Assembly (NCBI GenBank): GCA_014607495.2
Contig: CP053157.1
Span: forward strand, 9,982,001-10,046,000
Direction of reading: 5' to 3'
DNA from: Carposina sasakii
Taxonomy: Eukaryota > Arthropoda > Insecta > Lepidoptera > Carposinidae
DNA length: 64,000 nt
The first letter of the stretch is position 1; every line of letters begins with the position of its first letter. Below, piece by piece: positions 10,046 to 21,905 of the stretch. A program made the translations under genes and the position numbers. A model generated the notes under the pieces. It was not told where the DNA came from. It did no database searches and was given only the letters and a program-made list of their open reading frames with translations.

Positions 10046-10596
10046 GGGCCGAAACACATAACCGCGTTGAGACGCCGCAACGCGCCGTGAAAAAGAGCGT
10101 TTTACTGTTGTACGGTAGGGTAGCCATGATTTTAGAGTGTGGATAGACGTCTCTCTGCCTTTGTAAAGATAATTGTTTGATGATTGATTATCATAAATGA
10201 TTTCACAAATACTTTTCCATGTCTCTTGTTTTATAAATTTGTCATTATAAGTTTCGTCACTAGAATCCCACAAACAAAGCGTTCTTGAATCAAATTTATT
10301 AATATATCGACATCAACGTCAGACATTTTGATTTGATAACTGCCTTCGGGTTGACGTGTATTATTTGTAAAAGTAATAGAAACAAACTGAATCATTGTCA
10401 ACATATACATCTCTCGTTAGAGAGTTAGTATAGCCTTTGATTTTTTAAGGCCATCGGGTTTCCAACATTTTCTTTAAATCAAGAGTTTTTTTAGATTTAG
10501 TGAATCATTGTCACCAAGTATGGCGTCACAACGCTGAAATACGCCACTGCCGATTATAGCGTTGTGGCGCCGCAACGCGGTTTTGTGTTTCGGCCC
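10046..10596 (+). mobile_element. Harbinger-type non-autonomous DNA transposon, 551 bp, TTA duplications
   Basis: The left end GGGCCGAAACACATAACCGC and the inverted right end GGGCCGAAACACAAAACCGC are near-identical; the similarity extends over about 38 bp (GTTG.G.CGCC.CAACGC). TTA flanks both sides (10043-10045, 10597-10599). A 3-bp TTA/TAA duplication is the hallmark of PIF/Harbinger insertion. Inside lies a decayed MADF-like gene, the kind of DNA-binding accessory protein Harbinger elements carry. No DDE transposase is present. Confidence 0.78.
10130..10326 (-). pseudogene. MADF-like DNA-binding domain remnant within the Harbinger-type element
   Basis: An ATG at 10326 opens MSDVDVDILINLIQERF. 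About one base out of frame near 10272, the sequence continues WDSSDETYNDKFIKQETWKS then ICEIIYDN. L.Q.R..LWD..D..Y.D...K...W..I is the opening helix pattern of MADF (Adf-1-like) domains. The frame then runs into the left TIR with no further domain. The frameshift and truncation make it non-functional. Domain call is by eye. Confidence 0.6.
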
Positions 10597-11920
10597 TTAT
10601 AGTCTGACAGACAGACGAGCAACTTACAGTTTCCTTGAAGCCTAAATAATTTTTTCCGTGTTTTCGCATCGATTACTGGCAATCGTCAAAAGACATTTGA
10701 TGTATAGAGCCTGTTTCACAAAACAGAATAATTATTCATATAATCACCATTTAACCGTTTAACTTGTACACCGTCAGGTATTTATTTGTTGCACTCTGTA
10801 ATACAACCTATAATAAAATTAGGCCGATATCTAAATAAAAATCCTACTATAATTTTATTAATATAATAATAATTCTATATTTAATATTTATAAAAAAATC
10901 TGTGTAGCCTATAGCATGAATAACGAATATCATCAAAAACACTTAGCCAAGCAATATAACATTACCATTAGCAGTTAGATTTCATCCTAAGCTTTCTATT
11001 GGAATAAAAGTTATCTATCAATTCGATCGAAAAAAAATATTGCTTTTTCTAAGCCCTCGGGTGTGTCAAAACCATAGCAAATAGAGTTCTGCGAATACTG
11101 CCAACCACTACAATTGTTACGTACTGGGTAACGGGGTCACGGTGATTCGGAGCTGTCGATTAAAAAGGAGGCGTATGTTTAAGAACACTTTATTAGGTGG
11201 AGCAAGCTACACAATTACAGCACTAATCACTACAACACTCGTATGACACACTTCAACGTGAGTTTATCTATGTATGTTTTCCTTCCACATCAACACTAGC
11301 GTGGCTCAGTCTAACTGTGAAACTGGATTGCGTTGACGCCTGTATTTGCCTGGGAGCCTGTACCACTGGAGATTAGCGGATCTAGTGGCGAGGGCCCGCA
11401 TTCATTAAGAGGACCTGCGGGGATTTCACGAAATGCCCAGCTGCGTATACTGAGGATAGACCAGAAAATCTTAGTCATTACGAAAATAGATCGGAAAATT
11501 TATGAGATATTACAAACATTTTGCTTAAAAAGGTAGGAAAATATGGTTTGCGAAACGAGAACGATAGGTAACTAATCCAGCTAAACCAGTCCAGTCCATA
11601 TGAAAAACCCATTCAAAATTATATGCATAAGCACATAAAAATATTTCACCTCATTGTGATACTAAAAACCCAGGTTATTAAGCTAAAACAATGGATATAA
11701 AATAACAACAAAATACATTCAAGTACGTATTCATTAATCTTTTCACAAATCTTATAGATTTTATCGATTCTCTCCAATCCATTACGAATCGCTTCCGTCC
11801 GATTTCGTTCGTATCCAACTTGAAAGAAAAGTAAAAAAAACATTAATTCCACTAATGCATTAACCTCTTGCGTTCAAAGGATAATATTTTATCTGTGTAT
11901 TTTCCAATTTTCTTTTTCAG
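10597..11920. other. Unassigned sequence
   Basis: Repeat-free as far as can be seen. The part 11100-11460 is GC-richer (GGTAACGGGGTCACGGTGAT, GTGGCGAGGGCCCGCATTC) and has a 67-codon plus frame (11333-11536) without known motifs. It could be an old LTR or exon; neither is supported. Confidence 0.3.
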
Positions 11921-12045
11921 ATTTTACCGAGGCCGTCACTATGGGATGCCGAACAAAGACGTGGCTCTTAAGGAAAAGACGGAAATGTCTCGTGGAAATA
12001 TATATTTAATTTCCATTATTTAATAAACAATGTACCTACCAGTTT
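11921..12045 (+). CDS. Candidate 3' terminal exon, unknown gene
   Basis: A strong acceptor (AATTTTCTTTTTCAG ending at 11920) opens a GC-richer stretch. One frame (starting at the second base) encodes FYRGRHYGMPNKDVALKEKT, then EMSRGNIYLISII and a stop. An AATAAA signal lies at 12022-12027, just after. No family was recognised, all three frames are open for some distance, and no upstream donor exon was identified, so a chance acceptor remains possible. Confidence 0.3.
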
Positions 12046-13058
12046 ACTTATTTGTGTTCGTAGAAATGTCTTTGTATTAAGGAAAACCGGTATATACATT
12101 ATTATATTGACTGACTCGTATCAAAAAGGTAGATACCAAAGGCTCCCTACCATATCCTTAAGTAAGCTGTTGGTGAATTTTATTTTTAGATGCTTTCAAT
12201 TTTCATATTGTATGTTACGAGAAAAATGGCTTAGCTAATAGAAATTTGTTCACAAAGTCTTTGCAGTCATATTTTATTCCTTTCGGAAAACGTTTTGAAG
12301 TCAGATAATCACTTTTGCATAGAAAAAAAGAATGGATTTAATTATGCAATCACAATTATTTAAGGCGCCTATTACCTACCAACCTAAATAGGCAAAATTT
12401 TATTTTATAGTAAATTTTTATGAAAATTTTGTATTTTGCTTGCAACGACACTGATTCACACCAATCTGGTTAACTTACCAAGAAACAACATACCATGCCA
12501 CAAAATCCTGATAGTTGTTTTAAGTAACTTTTTACTTACCCAGTTACGTAAATTAAAAGCACGTGAGCACATTCACAACTTAGTGCCGTAATTTGCCAAG
12601 TTTCGCAACATGTCTGAAATCACGTTTCGCCTAAATTATGTATTGTTGGCAACTTGCTAATGTGTAGCCGGTGCAGGTAGCCTACATTTGCACTTTTGCA
12701 TAATTAGATACTGAAGTTTACTGCATCAGTTCTAAAGGAAGTTTTGAAGATACATAAGTGCATAATCTTTATGTAGTACCTACGTTCTAAGACCTCAATT
12801 AACTTATAGGACTTATATGAGTGAAGTGACGTTGGTGTGAGGCTTAGTTTAAAAAGAGCGTAAAAATGATATTCTTATATAAAATCGGTATATTACGTTT
12901 ACGTTAGCGGTATGAGGCTTTGCACACCCTAAATTAGTTTAGAATGTGATATTGTTGTGTAGATCGAAATGTTCAAAAAAAAAGCACAGCCGGAGAAGTC
13001 TAAAATAATTTTCAAGCAAACTATTTGGAAGCAACTAATAAATTTACGTTTTGAAACA
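12046..13058. other. Unassigned AT-rich sequence
   Basis: No gene, RNA or repeat recognised on either strand. Confidence 0.35.
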
Positions 13059-13310
13059 TTATAATTTCAGAAATGCGTCTGCAACTTCATCCGTAAATAC
13101 TTGATGTTGGATTCCAGTTCGCTTAAAGCCTCGAATTCCAGACGAAGTCGAGGAATTCCTATAAACAATATCGAATAATACGCTATGCGGTACCTCCATT
13201 GAGTACCTCCTAGAACTTCTGTAAGTTCCAGTATTGCAGGGGAAAGTTGTTGATGCTGACGCTTGAGTGGTGGTACCTACTACATTGCCATTAAATACAA
13301 TAGTAGACAC
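13059..13310 (-). CDS. Unrecognised 83-codon open frame
   Basis: Runs from a minus-strand ATG at 13310 to a stop at 13059. The second half (VPHSVLFDIVYRNSSTSSGI, RGFKRTGIQHQVFTDEVADA) has a more coding-like composition than the surroundings. No domain, signal peptide or membrane segment is recognised and no splice sites were found. It may be a decayed transposable-element or host fragment. Confidence 0.2.
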   Translation of the reverse strand: MSTIVFNGNVVGTTTQASASTTFPCNTGTYRSSRRYSMEVPHSVLFDIVYRNSSTSSGIRGFKRTGIQHQVFTDEVADAFLKL

Positions 13311-15085
13311 GCGCTTAACACATATAATTTTAGTATGAATAAACTATATAGACAGAAGAGTTCTGTTACTGATTGACTGATTTGAGTGACTGACAAGATA
13401 ACCCCGAAACTACTGTGGTACTGTGCGTGGAAAACCGGCATGTGTGTTCCTTGAAGAGTGTAAAAGAGCACTGAGAAAAGATTAAAAAATTCCTGCGAGA
13501 AGGGGAGAAACGGCAATTTCAAAGTTTGCAGCATAAATCCTACTTAAATATTTTTTTAACAAGTTTTTTTTTTTTTTTACAATTTTCGGAAGATCAACAG
13601 CGATACAATAGAGTAAAATAAAAGAGCTAAAACCATCGGGCCAATAACAGGTCTCCACAAATGGAAACAGAGCGAATACAATTCATGCACACAACAATAT
13701 ACAGAAATTACACTTTGGCACAACTCACCGCTAAGTATACAGGAGAAGATGAGTGTAATGGCTTCAAATTATTATTACCAGATAATATAACTTGCCATTT
13801 TATTGTAAGCATGACCAGTAAACGGGCATTTAGCACTAAAATTACTTCACAAACAATATTGGCGCGGCACTTGGGCAAAGTTGAGCAGTAAGTTCAAAAC
13901 TGCATGCGTCCAACTTCAGACAAGTTCTGGATGATACCCTGCCGCCATGGTGTTGAAGTGACGTTTTATGAATATATTACTATACCGCAACTTTACAAAC
14001 AATAAATACAAACTTGGCATGAAAATAAAAGATTTATTGAAGTTCATATTTCTGTAATTTCTATAATTTTTGGAGTGAGCCCGATAGGGTTGGTTTCGAA
14101 ATTTAGGTATATGCGAATATGGAAGATATTTACCTTTGAACATTCAAATTTACTTCTACCGAGATTATAAATGACTAAAAAACATTCTAAAATACACCTT
14201 ATCATTGGTAGGTACTTTAAGAATAATAAGGTGCTATTTGAATACTTCAAAGCAATCCAAATAAGAAAGTTCATAAAAGAGCTCAAGTTTTGAAAGAAAA
14301 TGTTAAGGTAACTGAACAAAACTCTCCTTTGCTTTTATGAGTAATAAAAAAGAACTTAGGTTGGTACTTACTAATTATATAACTTTTCTTTTCAACAAAA
14401 GTTTTTTACATTTAATGAAGGTTTTAAATAAATTAAATTGTATTTATCACATGCTCATAATAAAATGAGTGAAATAAATTCGGCACGCTAATGCAGCAAA
14501 CATCATGGCTGGCTGCCGACTGTTATTTTCTTGTAAATAGATGGTTTCTTTACTCTTTTATAACAATACTTTACTTTCATGAACTATCATGAATGTATAA
14601 ACTGACTTCATTGAAAGTAATATATGCCAGCTTAGTAGCAAATAAGTCTCTTGATTTTTGAGAGAGATTAAGCTTAGATAGAGTAACATTACTTCTCGGT
14701 AGAATCGATAGAGGTTCGTCATTCAATTTTTATCTTTTAATAGAAAGCCTCCATTTAGTTCTATCACTATTACACTGGACGTTGATACAAATCGAAGTTA
14801 CATTGTCAAAGCCTCGTTTAATATAACTCCCACTTTAATATAAGGCCTATTTAAAATTCTGAGAGTGGACCGCGTAGTACCTACCGCTCCTAAATGTCGC
14901 ATTCATTTTCTTATTATTCCTATAATTTTATTTCAAGTCTTCTGAAGATCTCTCGATTGGTCGCTTCAATTTCGCAGGAGAAATTATAATCATGGAAGCG
15001 GATGCCAAAGTTGGAAGAATCGAAAGTAGCCATGAAATATGCTCAAGTTCTATATTATATCTATGAAGTTAAAGTGGTAAATAAT
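13311..15085. other. Unassigned AT-rich sequence
   Basis: Contains a poly-T run (13563-13578) and several frames of 60-90 codons on both strands with no motifs. No repeat family member recognised. Confidence 0.35.
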
Positions 15086-15200
15086 ACATACATACATATA
15101 GTCACGCCCATTATCCCCAAAGAGGTCGGACAGAAGTGTGCAATTTGCACATCCACTTTTCACCAGTTAGGCTATAAAGTCCCACGTGGTAAGGGGTGAG
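15086..15200 (-). repeat. Non-LTR retrotransposon 3' end fragment with (TATG)n tail
   Basis: In reverse it reads CTCACCCCTTACCACGTGGG ACTTTATAGCC ... GGGGATAATGGGCGTGACTA then TATGTATG. This is a LINE-like tail distinct from SINE-B. It abuts the truncated MITE-1 copy. Confidence 0.55.
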
Positions 15201-15549
15201 CGTAATCTCCTCATCATCACGATCATTTTTCTCCATAGAAGCATACCTAGGAAGTGTCGGGTTTGCAAAATATTAGGGTCCAAAGTTGAGTAAATAGACT
15301 GCGTTTTTCTGCATAAATGCATATTGACGCGTGTAGCGAGATTTTTTCACGAGAAATAATTAATATCTGTTTATGAAAAAACTAGCATAAACACTGGACA
15401 CTATAAATTTCACCCGATCAAGTAATTTTAAAAAAATATTCAAAAAAAATTACATCGTTTCCCAGCATTTTTTTTTTTGCATAAACTTACTTTATTTGAT
15501 GTATAGAGTACGTACCCTTCGTTAAGGGTGGCAACGAAAAATCACCCTG
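15201..15549 (+). mobile_element. MITE-1 copy 2, 5' end lost
   Basis: Starts inside the family at AATCTCCTCATCATCACGAT and ends CGAAAAATCACCCTG followed by TA. The left TIR of about 50 bp is missing at the junction with the retroposon tail. Confidence 0.7.
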
Positions 15550-15654
15550 TATATATAAGTCATTAGCGTCAGAGCCTCGTCCGTTAAATAGCAGGGTGCA
15601 CCACGGGCAGGTGAGGTTGACTTTGGGTCCTACCATACCTATATACACACATCT

Positions 15655-15880
15655 GTGTAAACAAAATGAGGTAACGTTATGATCCTACAATAAAACAGAT
15701 CTAGGCACGTTTAGCTTAATAGTGGGGACAGGCGTAAATGATCAGCGACAAGTTCCTAGCTTATCGACTGAAAGAACGTCCGAGTTCCTTAGTCGACTAA
15801 GGAACGACTAACTACTACATGCATGGAAGGAGATGCAAGCTGATGTATTATATTATATTGAAGCCGGGAGTATGGGTAAT
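15655..15880 (-). repeat. SINE-C copy
   Basis: Inverted landmarks: ATGATCCTACAATAAAACAG, GCACGTTTAGCTTAATAGTG, GATCAGCGACAAGTTCCTAG CTTATCGACTG, CCTTAGTCGACTAAGG, GGAAGGAGATGCAAGCTGAT. Confidence 0.65.
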
Positions 15881-16027
15881 GAACATTTTTATTTTAAAAA
15901 AAATGCGACATGGCAAAAGCAGAAATTATGCAAAATATACCCCTATTTAGCAAATTGGATTTGAAACTCATTTTGTTTTGCAAGCGATATTACAGACGTT
16001 ATTTACTGGGTAATAATGAATGTGACG

Positions 16028-16235
16028 GAGTGGAGGAATAGCAAACTCATATTGCCAAAGATTTCGCGTTTGTTTTACCGCGATACATACATAGATATAT
16101 GTGTCATCGAAATGGGGTACCCGGAACTGCAGGATCACGTTTAGCATTGTGGGGGCAGATGTTAATGATCAGTTGATAGCTTATCGCCTAAGAGAGTGCC
16201 CTAATGCAGCTGATGTATCTAGTGAAACCCCTTAT
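16028..16235 (-). repeat. Repeat F piece joined to SINE-C copy
   Basis: CAAACTCATATTGCCAAAGA (16040-16060) matches repeat F. From 16085 an inverted SINE-C follows (GAAATGGGGTACCCGGAACT GCAGGATCACG, GATCAGTTGATAGCTTATCG, GCAGCTGATGTATCTAGTGA). Confidence 0.55.
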
Positions 16236-16317
16236 CAGCACCAGATAAACATAAACTTAAATTAGTTTTGTCTGTTCCTCTCCATTCTTGATAGCTGAGA
16301 CAGAAATGGACAGGTAG

Positions 16318-16566
16318 AACATACATAATACATAAAATCACGCCTTTATCCCTTACGGGGTAGGCAGAGCACCAAGGGCCGATAGAACCACATGGTGCCA
16401 CTTCTGACCAATTTTGAGGGTATAGTTGAGATGTATAAGTTCGGTTAGTAGTGACAGCTGGTCAGCCCATCGCCTACAAAACACCAAGACCCTCTTGTCC
16501 CTCTACTGACTTGTACAGTATGCCCGGGAAGAGAAGCAGCTGTAGTATTATATTTTTCACTCCCAG
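16318..16566 (-). mobile_element. SINE-B copy
   Basis: Inverted relative to 35125-35375 and nearly full length: tail ATACATAATACATAAAATCA C, then CCTTTATCCCTTACGGGGTA GGCAGAGCACC, CCACATGGTGCCACTTCTGA, ACAAAACACCAAGACCCTCT TGTCCC, and the far end CCCGGGAAGAGAAGCAGCTG. Confidence 0.75.
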
Positions 16567-17120
16567 AGCAGCATAGAAGACAGGTAGAACATAATTTTAA
16601 GTTTATGTTCAAGTCTGGCGGTTAGAATCGATCACATCGTCTCATACTCGTATTGTGTAGATATGGCGACAGATCTCTCGTGGATGAGTATCGTGAGCGG
16701 TGACTTTGTTTGTAAACAGGACTTAAGGATTCGCCCTTGAGGAACCCTTCTTATTTGCTATTCTGGAGTGGTTTTGGATCATCCCGCCGCTATGAGTAGA
16801 TGTACTAACCATACTAGCGGTGAGTTGACAATATACCCGCTTTTGCAATGAAAATAAAATAAAGTATTACAAAAATGTACAGTCCACTTCGAGTGTAGAT
16901 AGAGAAAAACAATCTGAGTCCCGTAAAGCCTGTGAGCTAGGATTTTGTACACGGCTGTACATTATTTATTCCTGTTTCGTAAATCTTGCTTACGCCCGAT
17001 ACAAGGCGTAATATCTAGAGTATACAGAGCAGTGACATATGGTAAGATAACTTATATCTATGTGAACTTTTTAGGAACATTACTTTATACTTATAAAAAT
17101 ATTTTTCCCTTTTATCTATA
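16567..17120. other. Unassigned AT-rich sequence
   Basis: No gene or repeat recognised. Confidence 0.35.
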
Positions 17121-17482
17121 TCTATACATATAATAAAAATGTAACGGATCGCTGTCTGTACATGGGTGATATATAAGAAAAAATATTATAGAATACCTTT
17201 ATCAACGCAATAGTACCCAAAACAATGATTTTTGGAATTTTTGTCTGTTTGTCGGTTTGTCGTTTGTCGGTTTGTCTGTTTGTCTGTGCGTTTGTGCACG
17301 CTAATCTCAGAAACGGCTGAACCGATTTCGATGCAGTTTTCAAGAATATATTGTGACAGGTCCCACTTTACATATAGGCTACTTTTTATCCTGGGAAAAT
17401 GTTTTTATCCCGGATAATTTCGATATTTTGTTTTTTTTCTGTACCTATAGTCCACGCGGACGGAGTCACGGGTATCCAGTAG
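17121..17482 (+). mobile_element. Non-autonomous Helitron (Lep1-like)
   Basis: Begins TCTATACATATAATAAAAAT after an A and ends near ACGGGTATCCAGTAG with a mutated hairpin and terminus (CAGTAG instead of CACTAG). The body is nearly identical to 4232-4560, with extra copies of a GTCTGTTTGTCGGTTTGTC segment at 17240-17285. Confidence 0.72.
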
Positions 17483-17689
17483 TACATAATAGATTTACTT
17501 AGAAGTAAAATTAAAACAACTTCACTGAAGTAGAGTGGTTTGATAGACACCGATGTAAATAAACGCGTTAGCACTCTTATATCTTTCTGGAGTAGTTTGA
17601 TATTTCTACTCTTGTAAAAAAGTTGTTTTCCGGGGACGCAATATAAATTAGTATTAAATAAATTAATATTAATGATTATCTACCTTCCA

Positions 17690-18110
17690 ATCTTATATAC
17701 GTTCTGTCATAGACATATACGTCATAATCTGCCTCTCTAGGCACTCTCTTCTTCTCTAGGCCAGATAATATTATATACTCTCCAGCTCTAGGCAGTCTTA
17801 TTGTACCTGTAAATGTAACTACACTATATTTATACAACTTGCAACGGCACGAAACAGCGGTGGCCATTCAAAATGTTTCCTGCCGAGCTTCACTGCAGCC
17901 ACAGAACACTAAATAGTACAGATACCGCAGTCTTTAGCTACTATAAAGTGGCGTACACACCGTACTACAGCGGCGCGCCTGTTCGCGTCCGGGCAGATAA
18001 GGTGCCCTTGTATCCGGGGCTGAGCCCGTCGACTGAACATTGCGAAAATGTGTCCTTTAAACACTTCAGGAGTAAACAATGAGTTATTGCTTATATTGGA
18101 GGTAACTTGA
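17690..18110. other. CpG-rich island 1
   Basis: The segment 17870-18070 is rich in CpG (ACAGCGGCGCGCCTGTTCGC, GCCCGTCGACTGAAC) in an AT-rich setting. A 69-codon plus frame (17873-18082) has no recognised domain. It could be an untranslated first exon or promoter. Confidence 0.3.
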
Positions 18111-18248
18111 ATATTACAACGGTGTTGGTATTTTATAGACTGAAATTGAAATGTTTTATATGATTATTCGTACATAATTTAACGTGTGTAAAGCTCACTA
18201 TACCTATATGTATTATGTGGTCACTTAGTCAGCTTAGTGTTTTGTGTT

Positions 18249-18706
18249 CTAGGATTTGGTGATCGAAAACCTTAAAAAAACTTTATTCGCATTTGTGTCA
18301 ACAATCCATATTAAACAAATGAAAATTCTCATAATTGTGTTTAAGTACAACAAAGCTTCTAACAATACTGCATTAGTTGCATAACACAACTCCAGAACAC
18401 ACAACACAAGTTCACACAACCGCATTCTTTGGTCGGAAGCCCCCATTTCACATGCAGCTCTAAGCGCGAACCACAAAGGGTTCCTACGAGTACAATAGGC
18501 GTAGATCGCAGTAGAGTACGATAATAGGAGTGCGATAATGCCGTACGCGATAATAGACCGCCTGTTAAGCGACTGCCGGTTTCCGGACCGGCCGTGACGG
18601 AAATGGCGGCACCCTCCAGACAACGTTCATTTCCGCGACCGTCCTCTAAAGTGTAAGGACTTTGGATGTTAATCTCGAGTTTTGTATATTTGTTTTCGTA
18701 TTTCAT
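18249..18706 (-). other. CpG-rich island 2 with overlapping open frames
   Basis: Two minus-strand frames of 124 and 115 codons overlap (18249-18623, 18359-18706). The first contains a hydrophobic run, IIAYGIIALLLSYSTAIYAY. Neither resembles a known protein. CpG dinucleotides are dense around 18540-18650. It may be a first exon/promoter region, possibly of the minus-strand Ig gene, but nothing shows this directly. Confidence 0.3.
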
Positions 18707-19618
18707 ATTTACTGTGATATATGACTTGAAAATATGATATTATTGAACTATATTCACAAAATTTGCATAGTAAACTTGGTATTATCTGTGGTATTATATG
18801 ATCATCGCGTCACACCGCGACTGTATGCATAGAATGCGGAAGGCAAGCAACCGAAGTTAGATGGCGTACTGTATAGAAGAGACCAGCAGGTAAATAGACT
18901 GATACTCAAACGTAATATATACCTTGCCATTAACTTAGATAGAGTGGATACCGATTAGTTAAATATATACACTCATATGTAAATAAAATATCGCTAATAA
19001 ACATAGCACAGATTACAAAAGACACAAAAGCAATGAACGTCAGATACAGAAACAATCCCTACTGTACCACAATCAGCATTCTTATGAACGTCAAATCGCT
19101 CGAGCCCTCGACAAAACAATAAAGCTGGCAGGCCGAGAACATAGTGCCATCACCGCGACTAGAGGCTCCTATACACTATGGGCCTTACTTATAAAAAACT
19201 TCAATCAACGCTTGATTTGACAGATATTCAATACATTCTGCTGTCAAATATCTTGCTTAGCGGTTGCTTAACTTTACACACGGTTCGGTTTATAAGCAAG
19301 GCCCTATGTATGTAGCTAATTGTTTGAGCTGCTCGCTTTTTGTATTTATTTATCTATTTGTAAGAGGTATGAACAGCATACAGGCTGCTTCCAATCGCGT
19401 CTAGAGTAGAGATTATTGGGACATAAGTAATTCCCTAGGGCTTTTTTAGATTTTCCTACCTATATATCCATATAATTTTTTATGATTCCTCATACATACT
19501 ATTTTACTATAGTCTAGGGTATATGTATAAAGTAACATTGTCCTGAACTGTATGCAAAAGGCTTTTGTTTGTGACATAAGTATGTAAGGTAAGGTCCACT
19601 AAGAACGATTTGATTTTA
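18707..19618. other. Unassigned AT-rich sequence
   Basis: Short frames only. Nothing recognised. Confidence 0.35.
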
Positions 19619-19693
19619 CCGAAATTCCCACAGGAACGGGAAATAGCAGGAATTCTAAAGTTAACGCGGACAAAGTCCTGCCTGGGCGGCTAG
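19619..19693 (+). mobile_element. Helitron 3' fragment
   Basis: CGAAATTCCCACAGGAACGG and GCGGACAAAGTCCTGCCTGG lead into GCGGCTAG followed by T. The first part matches the Helitron interior at 27153-27190. Confidence 0.55.
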
Positions 19694-20095
19694 TTTTACA
19701 ATAGGTAAACATAAATACAAAAACTGTTATTTACCGCCAGAGAAAAAACATTTATTGACTTTTCTTCTGTACTAATTCAAGCATGTTCAGTCTAGTGTAA
19801 ATAAGCCATAACCCAGCAGTTGCACAGTGAGAACAGACACGAACAACAGGCTACGGGACTGTCATTGTCACGCGTCCTGTCGCGTTCAAATGAACAACTG
19901 AACAACTCGCGACGAACAATAAAACTTGTCTTGTTCAGCTCGTTTCAGTTTACTAACAAAAATTTAGTTTCATGCTGCAGATAAATGGCTTAGCTGATGC
20001 TTAGTTTCTATGCTTGTTTTTATGAAAAAATATACTAACTTACAAGTTTAGGTCGGTTGAGAAATATTAATCCTCAATATTAATATGTATAATTA

Positions 20096-20290
20096 TCGAC
20101 GCCCGCGACTCCGTCCGCGTGGACTGCAAAAAAAAACAAAATGTTGATATAAACCCGATTAAAATATTTATATGTTTAAATATAGCCTATGTTCTGTCTC
20201 AGGGTCTAAAGATTGTCGATTTCATAGGTTGCGAGAAGCGGGAAAGCGTAACAGACAGACAGACAGAGTTACTATATACGTTATAGGAAT
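20096..20290 (-). mobile_element. Helitron fragment
   Basis: GACGCCCGCGACTCCGTCCG CGTGGACTGCA is the inverted Helitron 3' hairpin without its CTAG. TAGCCTATGTTCTGTC follows as in other copies. A (CAGA)n stretch lies at 20254-20267. Confidence 0.6.
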
Positions 20291-20697
20291 TCTATATACA
20301 TACTGCTTCCTGAAACTTCAGGTTTATATTTATTTTCACTTTTTACCCTACCTAATTTGTAAACTTTACAAAAACATATTATCAAATTCTTCTATAAGTA
20401 ACGTAAATCTAACCTCATTCGACTTTTTTTCTTTCTAAATTGGTTCTTTCGTACTACAAGTATTTAGTTTTATTTATTTATAAATCGCTGTTAAACTTCT
20501 CGTAATGCATAATTAGTATATAAACATTGATATTATAAAAGAAACAAGGTAAAATACTTTGTTAATCTGTTAGCGGGCTAATGAACATGGGCGCGTAACC
20601 GAGTGATGTATCACCTATGTCGACATGGTGCCCTATTCTGAATCGATTCCTTTCATTAAAATTTAAATTGTTTATAAGGTCTTTTCGTTTGTTTAAG

Positions 20698-20860
20698 GGC
20701 CGATCCAATGGTCAGATAGCCTATCTGAAGAATAAAGATGATGCTGTCTCTATCTTAACACGAGTTCTATAAACAACATTCAAAATGATGTTTATAGAAG
20801 TAAACGTTTTCTTATAACCTGCCTTAAAAATGACCCACTTGAATCAAATGCTAAAACAAG
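20698..20860 (+). mobile_element. MITE-2 fragment
   Basis: GGGCCGATCCAATGGTCAGA TAGCCTATCTGAAG and ATGATGCTGTCTCTATCTT match the left half of the copy at 21906-22052. The right terminus is not recognisable. Confidence 0.55.
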
Positions 20861-21655
20861 ATTAAGATTAAATCTAAAATTAGCTTACATGCGGTTTTAA
20901 TATACTTACTAAAGAGCTGCGTATAATAAACTAATGTGCATTTACTACAAATGTTCCTCAACTTAATTTAGTAATCACATTTGCTTTGCTTATAATTTTT
21001 ATTGCTATTGGTCCTTAATAAAATAAAATTAAATAAACGTGAAGTAGGTAATAGAACGTCATAACATTTCTTGAAGGTGTAAACTGACTTTGTAAGGACA
21101 AGTATGAGTTTATGCTGGGAGTACGCATGGACGATGACAAATTTTCGTAGGACTATGTTTCTATTAATTTCCTAAATAAATGATTAACCGCAAAGAACAT
21201 TGACACATAGATAAGTAAAGGTGCTAATTAAATAACGTTATCTAATTTTAGGGTAGAATGCCAAGAAGTACAATACTACATAACATTTACTCACACATTA
21301 TAATTTAAATGTGAGTTGGAATTCAGAATAGGCGCCCAAGGTGGACAGAAGCTAAAAGCGTAACCGTGTACCTGCAACGTGTATACGGGAACACGCCGCA
21401 TACATTAGCGTAACTTTTTAGTTTTATACTGTACGTGCTAGCGCTTACACCCGTAAGTAGCTGTACGTACGTCTTGTTACTTGTTTCTACGGATTATTTT
21501 GGCTACCTCTCTCATTTGGTCGGGTAGAGAACATGGACCGTCTAAACTTGGAATTATTTTGCTTATTAAAGTTTTGCAAAAAATCAAACATGTAGTTACT
21601 ATGTGTTTTATCATCTTCTGCCCTTATCTCATTATTTATGGGGTCGGCGCAATAT
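20861..21655. other. Unassigned AT-rich sequence
   Basis: Open frames at 21481-21777 overlap repeat F and are not supported as genes. Nothing else seen. Confidence 0.35.
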
Positions 21656-21656
21656 G

Positions 21657-21748
21657 GTTTCTTTCTAAACTCACATTGCCAAAGTTTTGGCATTTGCTTT
21701 TTACGGCCGGCTGTCTGCCTAACGCCAACCCTTCTCGGGTAGCTATTA
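21657..21748 (+). repeat. Repeat F, copy 2
   Basis: GGTTTCTTTCTAAACTCACA TTGCCAAAG ... GGCCGGCTGTCTGCCTAACG CCAACCCTTCTCGGG is the counterpart of 5549-5645. Confidence 0.6.
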
Positions 21749-21905
21749 TGTGTTTATACATTAGATTCCAGACATAAAATTAAAGAGTTAACCTCTTAAT
21801 AAAAAATAGCCATAATTTCAATGAAAATCTATCATTTATTGTTACGCTAAGGCATACCTAGGCTATTCAGTGCAAATATATTTACTCAGCACCTAAAAAT
21901 AGTAA

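Noticed and set aside
18249..18706. Membrane protein gene suggested by a hydrophobic run
   Set aside because: Two overlapping frames both open, no start context, no homology by eye; kept only as a CpG-rich island.
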